A stretch of DNA of 64,000 nucleotides from Sulfurimonas gotlandica GD1 (lineage in GTDB: Bacteria > Campylobacterota > Campylobacteria > Campylobacterales > Sulfurimonadaceae). Within the stretch, counting starts at the first letter, position 1. Every line of letters starts with the position of its first letter. The notes beneath the pieces are model-generated. The model searched no databases. It worked only from the letters and a program-made list of their open reading frames with translations, and had not been told where the DNA came from. Made by a program: the position numbers and the translations under genes. Location: assembly GCF_000242915.1 (NCBI RefSeq), contig NZ_AFRZ01000001.1:1612001-1676000 (forward strand), in the 5' to 3' direction. Positions 1 to 8,190 of the stretch are shown one piece after another.

Positions 1-1
1 T

Positions 2-67
2 GTTTTGATACCACTAAGAAAAATAAAAAAACTAAATCCTATAGAAGTTATAAAGGCTGAGAAATGA
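2..67 (+). CDS. ABC transporter permease, FtsX/LolC-like, C-terminal end only
   Basis: Partial at the window edge. Only the last 21 residues are visible, reading ...LRKIKKLNPIEVIKAEK and then a stop. A basic stretch followed by L-[ND]-P-[IV]-E-[VA]-[IL] is the usual C-terminus of FtsX-domain (MacB/LolC/LolE) permeases. The stop codon overlaps the start of the next ATPase gene in an ATGA arrangement, so translation is probably coupled and the two form one transporter. The assignment depends on this short tail and the neighbour. Confidence 0.6.
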   Translation, partial: VLIPLRKIKKLNPIEVIKAEK

Positions 68-735
68 TAAAACTTGAAAATGTTAACAAGTACTTTTTTA
101 AAGATGACCCTAGAGAGGTTCATGCTCTTCGTGATATTAATCTAACTATAGAAGATAGTGAATTTTCGCTATTTAGCGGACCTTCTGGATGCGGAAAGAC
201 TACTCTCTTAAATGCCATTGGTGCACTTGACAGCATAGACAGCGGTGAGATTTACTTGGACGACAAAGAGATAAGTTCTCTTAGTGAAGAGCAGCGTACA
301 GAGCTTAGACTTACTCAAATGGGTTTTGTATTTCAGGCATATAATCTTGTTCCTGTTTTGAGTGTTGAAGAGAACATAGGTTTTATTATGAAGCTTCGTG
401 GATTTAGCGATAGCGAGATAAAACAAAGAGTCTTTGAAGTAGCATCTATGTTAGAGATAGACAACAAACTAAGCTCACTCCCAAATGCTCTAAGCGGTGG
501 ACAGCAACAACGTGTCGCAGTTGCCCGCGCTGTCGCTGCAAAACCAAAGATTATCTTAGCGGATGAGCCTACAGCAAATCTGGACTCGAAAAATTCTCAA
601 AGTTTGATGGATATGATGCGAGAGTTGAACGAGAAAGAGGGTGTTAGCATCTTGTTTGCATCTCATGACGATATGGTTATGCAGAGCGTAAAGAGAATCA
701 TAAGACTAAACGACGGTGCTTTGGTAGATGCGTAA
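64..735 (+). CDS. ABC transporter ATP-binding protein, LolD/MacB-ATPase family
   Basis: A 223-residue ATPase of typical LolD length. It has Walker A GPSGCGKT (39-46), a Q-loop glutamine near 91, the signature LSGGQQQR (143-150) and Walker B IILADEPT (163-170) with the following H-loop region ASHD. This family energises FtsX-type permeases that move lipoproteins or other envelope substrates out of the inner membrane. The start overlaps the permease stop by 4 bases, and the end overlaps the next gene, an outer-membrane protein, by 8 bases. The three are therefore likely one operon working on the envelope. The substrate cannot be read from the sequence; lolD is possible but not proven. Confidence 0.88.
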   Translation: MIKLENVNKYFFKDDPREVHALRDINLTIEDSEFSLFSGPSGCGKTTLLNAIGALDSIDSGEIYLDDKEISSLSEEQRTELRLTQMGFVFQAYNLVPVLSVEENIGFIMKLRGFSDSEIKQRVFEVASMLEIDNKLSSLPNALSGGQQQRVAVARAVAAKPKIILADEPTANLDSKNSQSLMDMMRELNEKEGVSILFASHDDMVMQSVKRIIRLNDGALVDA

Positions 736-1876
736 AATAGTCCTACTCTTAGTTTTACTTACACCTGCACTATTTGCAGAGTTTGAGTACAGAGTAGACA
801 ATACCAACTTTACAATCTCACAAGGTAGTATAGAACCAAACACAGATAAGACCTATGTCTACAATTACGATAGATTGAGGTTTCGTGGAGACTACACAGA
901 GGGAAATTATTTTGTTACTTTAATAGGTGATGGAGTGAATTACTTTGGACATGACTATGTAAGTTCAAATGATTTTAACTATGTGAAAGAGATAAAATCA
1001 GATACACCTTTTAGTACACAGACTAATCATCATGACTACTATGAGGGAAGTGTTTATGCAAAGCTATATAGACTCTATGGCGGTTATGAAGACAACAAAA
1101 ACAGAGCAGTTGTAGGTCTGCAAAATATCTCCATGGGAGTAGGTCGCATCTGGACTCCAACGAACCTTTTTAATCCTAAAAACATCTACTCACTTGAACC
1201 TGATGAGACATTTGGAGTAGCAGCTCTTTCATATACAAGACACATAAACGATACTTCGCATCTAAGTGCAGTGGCATCCCAAAATGCTGACTACACTTTC
1301 AAGTATGGAGCTAGATATAAAGCTTTTTTAGACTTTGCAGATTTTGCCATAGATGCTGTAAGCTCTGATGATACTAAGATGCTGGGAGTGGAACTTGAAG
1401 GAAATCTAGGTGACACGGGAGTTGAGGTTAGAAGTGAGGGAGCATATATAAAAAATACTCTTAAGACCTTATCCGGTTTAGATGAAAAAGAGTTTTTTCA
1501 AGGAATCATTGGAGCTGATTATGGTTTTGTAAATGGTCTTACTGTTATAGGTGAAGCACTTTACTCATCTGAGAAATTTACACGTGGTGAGATACTTCTA
1601 AACAGAGACTCCGAGATACTCTCAAATCTTGTTAGTTCAAACTTTTACACAGCAATTTCTGCGACTTACACTTTCAATATATTTTTAGACGGAGGGCTTG
1701 TTTACATAGAGAGCTTTAATGATAAAAATTCACGTTTTATATCACCGACTCTTACATATACTATGAATGATTACAATACATTTGTACTTGGTGCGATGAT
1801 TCAAAATGGTCCTAGCGGAAGTGATTTTGGAGACTATGAAAATACATATTATTTTAAGTATGCACTCTCATTTTAG
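728..1876 (+). CDS. Predicted outer-membrane beta-barrel protein, unrecognised family
   Basis: A 382-residue protein with a clear Sec signal peptide (about residues 1-17, ending LFA before EFEYRV). The rest is rich in alternating aromatic and polar residues (YxYNYDRLRF, GNYFVTLIGDG, YTFNIFLDGGLVYIES) and ends in phenylalanine (YYFKYALSF), the usual C-terminal signature of a barrel inserted by BAM. It overlaps the preceding ABC ATPase gene by 8 bases, so it is probably translated with the exporter and may be its outer-membrane partner or cargo receptor. I do not recognise a named family. Function is open. Confidence 0.7.
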   Translation: MRKIVLLLVLLTPALFAEFEYRVDNTNFTISQGSIEPNTDKTYVYNYDRLRFRGDYTEGNYFVTLIGDGVNYFGHDYVSSNDFNYVKEIKSDTPFSTQTNHHDYYEGSVYAKLYRLYGGYEDNKNRAVVGLQNISMGVGRIWTPTNLFNPKNIYSLEPDETFGVAALSYTRHINDTSHLSAVASQNADYTFKYGARYKAFLDFADFAIDAVSSDDTKMLGVELEGNLGDTGVEVRSEGAYIKNTLKTLSGLDEKEFFQGIIGADYGFVNGLTVIGEALYSSEKFTRGEILLNRDSEILSNLVSSNFYTAISATYTFNIFLDGGLVYIESFNDKNSRFISPTLTYTMNDYNTFVLGAMIQNGPSGSDFGDYENTYYFKYALSF

Positions 1877-1892
1877 GTTTGTTTTCTTAAGA

Positions 1893-1932
1893 TAGTAGTG
1901 GCCACAAAGAGGAAGCAAAGTGACCACTACTA
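1893..1932. terminator. Bidirectional stem-loop terminator
   Basis: Inverted arms at 1893-1905 and 1920-1932 pair over 13 bases with one mismatch around a 14-base loop. The stem lies between two convergent genes: the barrel gene ends at 1876 and the DUF1641 gene at 1939. There is no long T-run, so it may instead protect both 3' ends. Confidence 0.6.
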
Positions 1933-1938
1933 AAATCT

Positions 1939-2292
1939 TTACATCTGTTTACCGATGCCTTTTGTAAGGTTTAACATAAATGCTAATCCTTTTCTAGTGT
2001 CTTCATCTTTAAGAAGTTTTAGCATACCAAAAAGGCTGGGGATTTCATTTTTGGCACTTTCACGTTTTGCATATCTAACTGCATTTTCTGTTACAAAACC
2101 GGCTGTTGCTATATTATCTATAGAGTGAACCATCTTCTCAACTATCGGAGTAGTAGTCATCTCTATCTGGTCAGATACTACAGCAAGCAAATCAATAAGA
2201 TTATCGATCCTTCCTGTTTGCACTAACATTGTCATCTTGTCTTCAATCTCTTGCATCTCAGCACTTTTTTTTGTTTGTATTACTTCGCTCAT
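1939..2292 (-). CDS. DUF1641-family protein next to sqr
   Basis: A 117-residue, mostly helical soluble protein with no signal peptide. It matches the DUF1641 pattern: an amphipathic N-terminal half, then a central region with a conserved glycine (ATAGFVTENAVRYA) and a C-terminal helix ending LMLNLTKGIGKQ. DUF1641 genes are often found beside sulfide:quinone oxidoreductase-type flavoproteins in sulfur-oxidising bacteria and archaea, and here it follows sqr by 9 bases on the same strand. It probably assists or anchors the flavoprotein, but its molecular role is not established. Confidence 0.75.
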   Translation of the reverse strand: MSEVIQTKKSAEMQEIEDKMTMLVQTGRIDNLIDLLAVVSDQIEMTTTPIVEKMVHSIDNIATAGFVTENAVRYAKRESAKNEIPSLFGMLKLLKDEDTRKGLAFMLNLTKGIGKQM

Positions 2293-2301
2293 AGTAACCT
2301 C

Positions 2302-3492
2302 CTATAACATACCGCGTGCGGCAGCCCAATATAAACTTTTGTTAAAACCTAAGCGTACAAAACTACCTAGTTTACTACAAGGAGTCGGTTTAACATCTTC
2401 TTCGTAGTCATACCAAAGTGGCATACCACACTGTAATCCCATCTGTGCGATAGCGATTACTTTACCGTCATAAGATTCAGTTGGATATCCAAAACGCATC
2501 TCTGCTGCGATATTATCTACAAGAACATCTACTTGATTATGAATAGTTCCACCTGCTTTAGAAACAGATAAATCAACAGTGTCACCAAGAGTGTAGACGT
2601 TATCAAGACCCTTAACTTTAAGAGTCTTTTTGTCTGTTGGCAACCAACCTTCATCATCAAGAGCTTTAGATAGACCTGACTTACGAATCACTTCAGCTGC
2701 AATAAATGGTGGTGTTGACATAAGGATATCAAACTCCATTTTTTCGCCTTCTTCAGAATAAGCAGTCTTAGTTTTAGGATCAACTTTTGCAAGTGTGAAA
2801 CTTGTTTTATGTTTTACATTTATACTGTCAAAAATCATTGGAAGAACATCAGAAGTCGGAGCTTGTAAGAAAAGTCCATTTTCTACTGCTTGAGATTTTG
2901 TAGGGTAAGTATAAATAATCTCTATGTCATCTCTGATACCTTTTTCAGTTAGGTAATCATGTAACATCATAGTTGTCTCAACTGGTGCGATTCCACACTG
3001 GTGAGGGATGTTTGGAGTCTTAGGAAAGTTTACAGTAACTAGAACTCTTCCTTTTTTAAGTGCTGCAAACTTTTTAGCTAATTTCTTAGCACCTTCATAA
3101 CTATAGAACCAATCACCACCTTCTTGTAGCCCTGGAATTCTGTCAGCGGCAACTTCACATCCAGTAGCTAAAACAAGATAGTCGTAGTTATATTTTGTAC
3201 CACTTTTACCTTTTACATAGTTCGACTTTGCATTGATCTCAACAGCTTTGTCAACTATAAAATCAACTTCTAACATAAGTAGAGAACGTTGATCTCGGAT
3301 AAACTCATGACCTGCAGCCTTATGAAATGCAACATACATTGCTCCAGGGCGATATACATGGATCTTTGAGTCAGAAATCATTGTTATTTCTACTTCTCCA
3401 CGATTAATCTCTGGCATAAGTTTATTTGCAAGATTGTTAGCGGTCATGGTTCCTGCTGTACCACCACCAACTATAAGAATTTGCTTTTTCAT
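2302..3492 (-). CDS. sqr: Sulfide:quinone oxidoreductase family flavoprotein
   Basis: A 396-residue FAD protein. The N-terminal dinucleotide fold reads VGGGTAGT (8-15), the second nucleotide segment YDYLVLATGCE (103-113) and the late FAD segment GLDNVYTLGD (295-304). Cysteines at 112, 166 (HQCG) and 355 (LQCGMP) match the spacing of the redox cysteines of SQR enzymes, which oxidise sulfide and pass electrons to membrane quinone. A C-terminal amphipathic stretch fits monotopic membrane attachment. It heads a two-gene unit with the DUF1641 protein and lies downstream of a two-component system. The SQR subtype (I-VI) cannot be fixed by eye; a flavocytochrome c-like or NDH-2 role is less likely because of the cysteines. 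Confidence 0.82.
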   Translation of the reverse strand: MKKQILIVGGGTAGTMTANNLANKLMPEINRGEVEITMISDSKIHVYRPGAMYVAFHKAAGHEFIRDQRSLLMLEVDFIVDKAVEINAKSNYVKGKSGTKYNYDYLVLATGCEVAADRIPGLQEGGDWFYSYEGAKKLAKKFAALKKGRVLVTVNFPKTPNIPHQCGIAPVETTMMLHDYLTEKGIRDDIEIIYTYPTKSQAVENGLFLQAPTSDVLPMIFDSINVKHKTSFTLAKVDPKTKTAYSEEGEKMEFDILMSTPPFIAAEVIRKSGLSKALDDEGWLPTDKKTLKVKGLDNVYTLGDTVDLSVSKAGGTIHNQVDVLVDNIAAEMRFGYPTESYDGKVIAIAQMGLQCGMPLWYDYEEDVKPTPCSKLGSFVRLGFNKSLYWAAARGML

Positions 3493-3536
3493 ATATCACT
3501 CCTTTTATTTGCACTTAACAATGGTAACGGATAATC

Positions 3537-3575
3537 AAAAGGTATTAATAAGGAGTGTATAAGGTTTTAATAAGG
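3537..3575 (-). promoter_or_regulatory. Four 11-bp-phased CCTTAT/CCTTTT direct repeats upstream of sqr
   Basis: Read on the minus strand, CCTTAT occurs at 3575-3570, 3564-3559 and 3553-3548 and CCTTTT at 3542-3537. Each is separated by exactly 5 bases, so the period is 11. Ten bases after the last copy is TACCAT (3526-3521), a weak -10. This arrangement fits cooperative binding by an OmpR/PhoB-family winged-helix regulator in place of a -35 element. Such a regulator is encoded immediately upstream, ending at 3579. Confidence 0.65.
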
Positions 3576-3578
3576 TTT

Positions 3579-4265
3579 TTAAGAGATATTTAGACGGTAG
3601 CCCAGTCCTTTGAGGTTTTCAACTAAATCACCGTAAATCTTTTTGCGAAGACCTACGACTACCATTCGTATAGCATCTGCACTAACAGGCTCTTCATAGA
3701 TATTTTGCTCAATCATCTCCAATCCTACAAGGCTGTGAGGATTTTTTAGCAGGAGTTCAAGAAGTTGTAACTCTTTTTTTGTGAGTTTTACAGGCTCTAA
3801 CTCTTCTTTATAGACCATTCTTTTTTGAGCATCGTAGTAAAAACCTTCTCCAAGATTTGAGATGGGCTTTATGGATTGTGCATCTGGCATGTGTGAAGAT
3901 ATGGCTACAAGAAGTTCATCTATATCTATAGGTTTTTTCAGATAAAAGTGAACACCTGATTCAACTGCACGATTTAAGTAGGGGTTAGAGTTAAAGGCTG
4001 TCATAACAATTCTTAGAGTGTATGGTGAGATAACGGATATCTTTTGCAAAAAGCTTAGTCCATCAACTTCTGGCATCTGAATATCGGCTATGACTATATC
4101 GCATGGTGAAGAAGTAAAGATATCTAAAGCATCCATAGCATTTGAAGCACCTTTGACATCTTTGAAATAAATTTTAAGTACTCTTACAAGCCATTTTAGT
4201 GTACTTGGGTCATCTTCCGCAACCAAGACAGTGTGAGATGCTAAACGCTTGTGAATAGTTTGCAT
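3579..4265 (-). CDS. OmpR/PhoB-family response regulator, likely regulator of sqr
   Basis: A 228-residue two-domain regulator. The receiver domain (about 12-130) has the acidic pair D18/D19, the phospho-acceptor D61 (IVIADIQMP), T89 and K110 (FYLKKP). The C-terminal winged helix (about 140-226) ends with the family pattern of a regulator binding direct repeats (IRMVVVGLRKKI...LKGLGYRL). It follows its histidine kinase gene by one base and lies just upstream of the sqr-DUF1641 unit, whose promoter gap carries four phased hexamers. The link to sulfide oxidation is inferred from position and those repeats. Confidence 0.88.
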   Translation of the reverse strand: MQTIHKRLASHTVLVAEDDPSTLKWLVRVLKIYFKDVKGASNAMDALDIFTSSPCDIVIADIQMPEVDGLSFLQKISVISPYTLRIVMTAFNSNPYLNRAVESGVHFYLKKPIDIDELLVAISSHMPDAQSIKPISNLGEGFYYDAQKRMVYKEELEPVKLTKKELQLLELLLKNPHSLVGLEMIEQNIYEEPVSADAIRMVVVGLRKKIYGDLVENLKGLGYRLNIS

Positions 4266-4266
4266 A

Positions 4267-5430
4267 TTATTGTAACTCCTGACATTTTAATTCTATGCAA
4301 AATTTTGTACCATCATTATGATTTTGTACAGTTAGGTACCCTTGCATGTGATGCTCAATGATTACTTTGGACATATAGAGGCCTATTCCGCTTCCATTTT
4401 CACGTGTAGTAAAGTATGGATCAAATATCTTTTCAATATTTTCTTCATCTATTCCACCTCCGTTATCCAAGATACAGATATTTAACCTGCCATCATAAAA
4501 AGTTAGCTTTATCTCTATTAGAGCATTATTTTTGTTCTTTGCTACAACAGCTGTCATAGCATTATGAACTATGTTCATAATTACCTGTTTAAACTCATTT
4601 GGAAATCCGACAACATTTCTTGGAACTCCATTTTCAAGTATGATTTTAATGTCAATAGAGTTAGCTTTTAACTGAACATCTATAAGACGAATAGCATCTT
4701 CGATGCTGTTTAGAACATCAAAGGACTCTTTTATCTTTGAGATGCGAAAGAAACTGCTAAAGTCGTCGATGGTTTGAGACATATAGTTAATCTTCTCCAT
4801 AATCTCCTCTTCAATCTCTTCTAGCATCTCTTTGTTTAGCATATTGTTATCAGATATATGTCTTAAGCCTTGAACGATTAGGCCTAGGCCGTTGAGGGGT
4901 TGTCTCCATTGATGGGCTATAGAGTCAATCATCTCACCCATAGCGGCCAGTCTTGACTGATGACACATGATCTCATACTGCTCAGTCCGCTTGGCTACTT
5001 CAATCTCAACTTGTTTTTTTAACTCGTCTTGATACTTTATATCTTGTGTGATATCTGAAGTTATCATAACGATTTCATTACGACTTTTTAGGTAACTAAG
5101 TGACATACTTGCATTTAGGTGTTCGCCTGATTTTGTAATACAGACTTTACGAAAGTTTTGAATACTTCCATATTTTATGGCCTTTTGGACTGCAGTCTCA
5201 GAAGCAGCGGCATATTCTGGAGATGATAAAGAGATACAAGACTCAGTATATAGTTCTTCCATCGTGTAGCCCATCATGTCTTGAAAAAATTTGTTTGCGT
5301 AAAGAAACATTCCGTTGTGGTCAAGAATAGAGATACCGTTTGCCGCCATATCAAAGACAGCTTGAAGTTCTTCCTTTTTTGACATCAGATCATTAACAGT
5401 CTGCTTTAGCTGAGACTCGACACTATCCAT
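4267..5430 (-). CDS. Cytoplasmic PAS-domain histidine kinase, partner of the adjacent regulator
   Basis: 387 residues, no membrane segment. A short coiled coil (1-22) leads into a PAS domain (about 22-130, with [18 protein letters not shown]), a linker helix, the phosphorylation helix with H173 in [10 protein letters not shown], and a HATPase_c domain with N-box ([11 protein letters not shown]), DNGGGI and GSGIGLYM. The PAS domain may sense redox state or a soluble ligand; no ligand-binding residue is obvious. The regulator gene follows by one base. Placement ahead of sqr suggests it reads sulfide, quinone or redox status, but this is inference. Confidence 0.88.
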   Translation of the reverse strand: MDSVESQLKQTVNDLMSKKEELQAVFDMAANGISILDHNGMFLYANKFFQDMMGYTMEELYTESCISLSSPEYAAASETAVQKAIKYGSIQNFRKVCITKSGEHLNASMSLSYLKSRNEIVMITSDITQDIKYQDELKKQVEIEVAKRTEQYEIMCHQSRLAAMGEMIDSIAHQWRQPLNGLGLIVQGLRHISDNNMLNKEMLEEIEEEIMEKINYMSQTIDDFSSFFRISKIKESFDVLNSIEDAIRLIDVQLKANSIDIKIILENGVPRNVVGFPNEFKQVIMNIVHNAMTAVVAKNKNNALIEIKLTFYDGRLNICILDNGGGIDEENIEKIFDPYFTTRENGSGIGLYMSKVIIEHHMQGYLTVQNHNDGTKFCIELKCQELQ

Positions 5431-5481
5431 TTTAACCGCCTAAATAATTGGGTAAGAGATATTATAGTGTAATTTTCTACA

Positions 5482-5506
5482 TAACGTTAAGTCAAACTTA
5501 ACGTTA
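5482..5506. terminator. Perfect 10-bp inverted repeat between two kinase genes
   Basis: Arms TAACGTTAAG (5482-5491) and CTTAACGTTA (5497-5506) flank a 5-base loop. It sits after the stop of the kinase ending at 5520 and before the start of the kinase at 5430, both on the minus strand. There is no T-run on that strand, so it could be a terminator hairpin or a dimeric operator for the downstream two-component genes. Confidence 0.45.
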
Positions 5507-5519
5507 AGATAGATAAGTT

Positions 5520-6425
5520 TTAGTGTTTGATGATGATTTTGAAGAGTGCACCGGAGTCTGTGTTTTTTACGCTGATAGTGCCATTGTGTTTTTTAACGAT
5601 TTGAGAACTCATATATAGACCTATTCCTGTCCCGTTAGAGTCTTGTTTAGTTGTGATGTGTGGATTGAATATTCTAGAAATCACATGATTTGAAATACCT
5701 TGGGCATTATCTTCAAACTCTATGATGCTCTTATCTTCATCCGTATAAGTTTTTATAGTTATATCTCTATTGGAAATATTTTTTTCGTTAAACGCATCTA
5801 TAGAATTACTTAGAAGATTTAAAAACAGATGTTTAAACTCATTTATAAAACCATATATTTTGATGTCATCTTTTATATCAGTTTTTAAGTTTACAGTATT
5901 TTTTATAAGCTCATCTCTCATAAGAACTTCTACACTGTTTATGCAATCTTCAAGTAAAAACTCTTCACTGTCTTTTGAAGGTCTGAAAAAAGTTCTAAAC
6001 TCATTTAGAGTAGTAACCATATGCTCTATCTGAGTATGAGCAGTTTCTGTAATATCATCTATATAAGCTTCGTCAACTATACCATCTTTAAAATCGTCTT
6101 TTAACATATCATTCATCATGCTCAGAGAGTTTAAAGGCTGCTTCCATTGGTGAGCTACTGCATCCATCATCTCGCCCATAGCGGCCATTTTTGACTGCTG
6201 GCGAAGCATCTTGTCTTTTTGGGTACTTGTCTCGTTGATGACTACAGTTCTTTTATCAACTTGTTTTAAAAAAGCGGAGTGGTTTTTTTGGAGTTTGGAG
6301 TTTTTCTTTTTTTGTTCTTCGTAGAGCTCTATGAGGTGGTGGGTTTGCTCTCTAAGCCTATGATTAGAGAGCTTAGAGAGAACTATTATTTCGTCAATGA
6401 GTTTTTGATTTTCATCTTCATTCAT
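5520..6425 (-). CDS. Orphan soluble histidine kinase, paralog of the 8191-9105 gene
   Basis: 301 residues with no recognisable sensor domain. An N-terminal coiled-coil region (1-75) leads to the phosphorylation helix with H92 in VAHQWKQPLN and a HATPase_c domain containing NLLSNSIDAF, DNAQGI and GTGIGLYM. It has no neighbouring response regulator. It shares length, histidine position and much of its sequence with the kinase at 8191-9105 on the other side of leuA, so the pair probably arose by duplication. The coiled coil may dock to another sensor. Confidence 0.85.
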   Translation of the reverse strand: MNEDENQKLIDEIIVLSKLSNHRLREQTHHLIELYEEQKKKNSKLQKNHSAFLKQVDKRTVVINETSTQKDKMLRQQSKMAAMGEMMDAVAHQWKQPLNSLSMMNDMLKDDFKDGIVDEAYIDDITETAHTQIEHMVTTLNEFRTFFRPSKDSEEFLLEDCINSVEVLMRDELIKNTVNLKTDIKDDIKIYGFINEFKHLFLNLLSNSIDAFNEKNISNRDITIKTYTDEDKSIIEFEDNAQGISNHVISRIFNPHITTKQDSNGTGIGLYMSSQIVKKHNGTISVKNTDSGALFKIIIKH

Positions 6426-6431
6426 TTGTTT

Positions 6432-8090
6432 TTAGCTAAAAGCCCTGTTTAAAGCACAAAACATCGCTTTGATAGAAGCAGTAGCAATATCGTTGTCTTT
6501 GCCAACACCATAACAAGAGAGAATATCTTTACTTTGAATCTCTATGTAAGCAACAGCTTTGGCAGTGCTTTTGTCTCCACACGAATGCTCAGAATATGAG
6601 TTTATAGTAAATTCATTTTTATAATCTTTCATCAAAGCATTTTTGCATGCATCAATAGGACCGTTGCCTTCAGCCTGTGCTACTATTTTTTCTCCATTGT
6701 ACTTATAAGTTAAAGTGCAAGTCGAAACTTTTTTATTAGTAGACAGTGTTACATCAATTAAAGATATATGTTTCTTTATATTGAAGTATGTATCTTTAAA
6801 TATTTCTAATATTTCTTCTGCTTCAAGCTCTCTGCCTTTTTCATCAGTTACTGCTTGGACTATACGACCAATCTCTGGATGCATAGCTTTTGGAAGCTGA
6901 TAACCAAAGTTTTTCTCTAAGATAAATGCTATTCCGCCTTTTCCAGACTGTGAGTTAATACGTATGATACTCTCATAAGTTCTTCCCACATCTTGAGGAT
7001 CAATCGGTAAATATGGAACTTCCCAAAAGCTGTCTACACTATTTTTTTGATATGCAAGACCTTTGTTTATGGCATCTTGGTGTGAACCGGAGAATGCTGT
7101 ATAAACTAATTCACCTACATAAGGGTGACGAGCATGCGTAACCATTTCCGTACATCTCTCAACTACATCTAAAACTTCATTTATATCTGAAAAGTCTAGC
7201 TCTGGGTTTACACCCTGAGTTAACATATTAAGAGCAAGGGTAATCATGTCGACATTACCAGTTCTTTCACCATTACTTAAAAGTGTTCCCTCAACTCTGT
7301 CTGCACCTGCTAAAAGTGCCAATTCAGTCGCAGCGATAGAAGTTCCTCTGTCATTATGAGTGTGAGTTGAGATGATTACATTCTCACGGTTATCTAAGTG
7401 ATTGGCCATCCACTCAATCTGGTCAGCATAAACATTAGGTGTCGCCATCTCTACTGTTGCAGGAAGGTTGATAATAACCTTTCTTGTGGACGAAATGCCC
7501 CATCTTGCAGTTACAGCATTTGAAATCTCTGCCGCAAACTCTAGCTCAGTTCCAGTAAAACTCTCAGGTGAGTACTCTAAAAATATCTCTCCATCATGTT
7601 CTTTTTCATATTTTTTAACTAAGTCAACACCCTCTAATGCTAAAACAACAATCTCTTCCTTGCTCTTACCAAATACTATTTTTCTTTGAGCAGTAGAAGT
7701 AGAGTTGTATAGATGCACAGTCGCTTTTTTAACACCACTAAGTGCTTCAAAGGTTTTAGCTATCAAATGTTCTCTTGCTTGAACTAAAACCTGAATCGTT
7801 ACATCATCAGGAATTAATTTGTCATCAACTAAACGGCGTAAGAAATCAAACTCGACTTTTGAGGCAGATGGAAATCCAACTTCAATTTCTTTGAAACCAA
7901 GTTTTAGTAAGAGTGTAAAAAGTTCAAGTTTTTTATTCATGTCCATAGGGTTGATTAGTGCTTGATTACCGTCACGTAAATCTACACTACACCATTTTGG
8001 AGCTTTTGTAATTATTTTATTTGGCCACTGTCTGTTTGGCAAATCTATTTGTGGGTAAGGGCGATATTTGCCCATTTTTACTTGATTCAT
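6432..8090 (-). CDS. leuA: 2-isopropylmalate synthase, long (yeast/actinobacterial) type
   Basis: 552 residues. It catalyses condensation of acetyl-CoA with 2-ketoisovalerate, the first committed step of leucine synthesis. The HMGL-like barrel (about 30-310) shows WCSVDLRDGNQAL, the family start motif with catalytic R-D, and the metal-binding THTHNDRG segment. The C-terminal LeuA dimer/allosteric domain (about 420-550) has VTLSTNKKVSTCTL. The N-terminal form (KMGKYRPYPQIDLPNRQWPNK) and length match the type-2 LeuA family rather than the roughly 510-residue bacterial type. It lies 6 bases after the kinase gene's start side, between two paralogous kinases. No leucine leader peptide or T-box was seen upstream. 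Confidence 0.92.
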   Translation of the reverse strand: MNQVKMGKYRPYPQIDLPNRQWPNKIITKAPKWCSVDLRDGNQALINPMDMNKKLELFTLLLKLGFKEIEVGFPSASKVEFDFLRRLVDDKLIPDDVTIQVLVQAREHLIAKTFEALSGVKKATVHLYNSTSTAQRKIVFGKSKEEIVVLALEGVDLVKKYEKEHDGEIFLEYSPESFTGTELEFAAEISNAVTARWGISSTRKVIINLPATVEMATPNVYADQIEWMANHLDNRENVIISTHTHNDRGTSIAATELALLAGADRVEGTLLSNGERTGNVDMITLALNMLTQGVNPELDFSDINEVLDVVERCTEMVTHARHPYVGELVYTAFSGSHQDAINKGLAYQKNSVDSFWEVPYLPIDPQDVGRTYESIIRINSQSGKGGIAFILEKNFGYQLPKAMHPEIGRIVQAVTDEKGRELEAEEILEIFKDTYFNIKKHISLIDVTLSTNKKVSTCTLTYKYNGEKIVAQAEGNGPIDACKNALMKDYKNEFTINSYSEHSCGDKSTAKAVAYIEIQSKDILSCYGVGKDNDIATASIKAMFCALNRAFS

Positions 8091-8190
8091 TACGAATCCT
8101 TAACTTGAAATTTTTAATAACACACTCTTACATATAGTTATTAAGTTCGGAATTATAGCAAATTTATGATTAGGGTAAAAGTAGGTGTTA

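Noticed and set aside
8091-8190. Leader peptide or T-box upstream of leuA
   Set aside because: No leucine-rich small frame, T-box core or antiterminator hairpin could be seen in the 100 bases.
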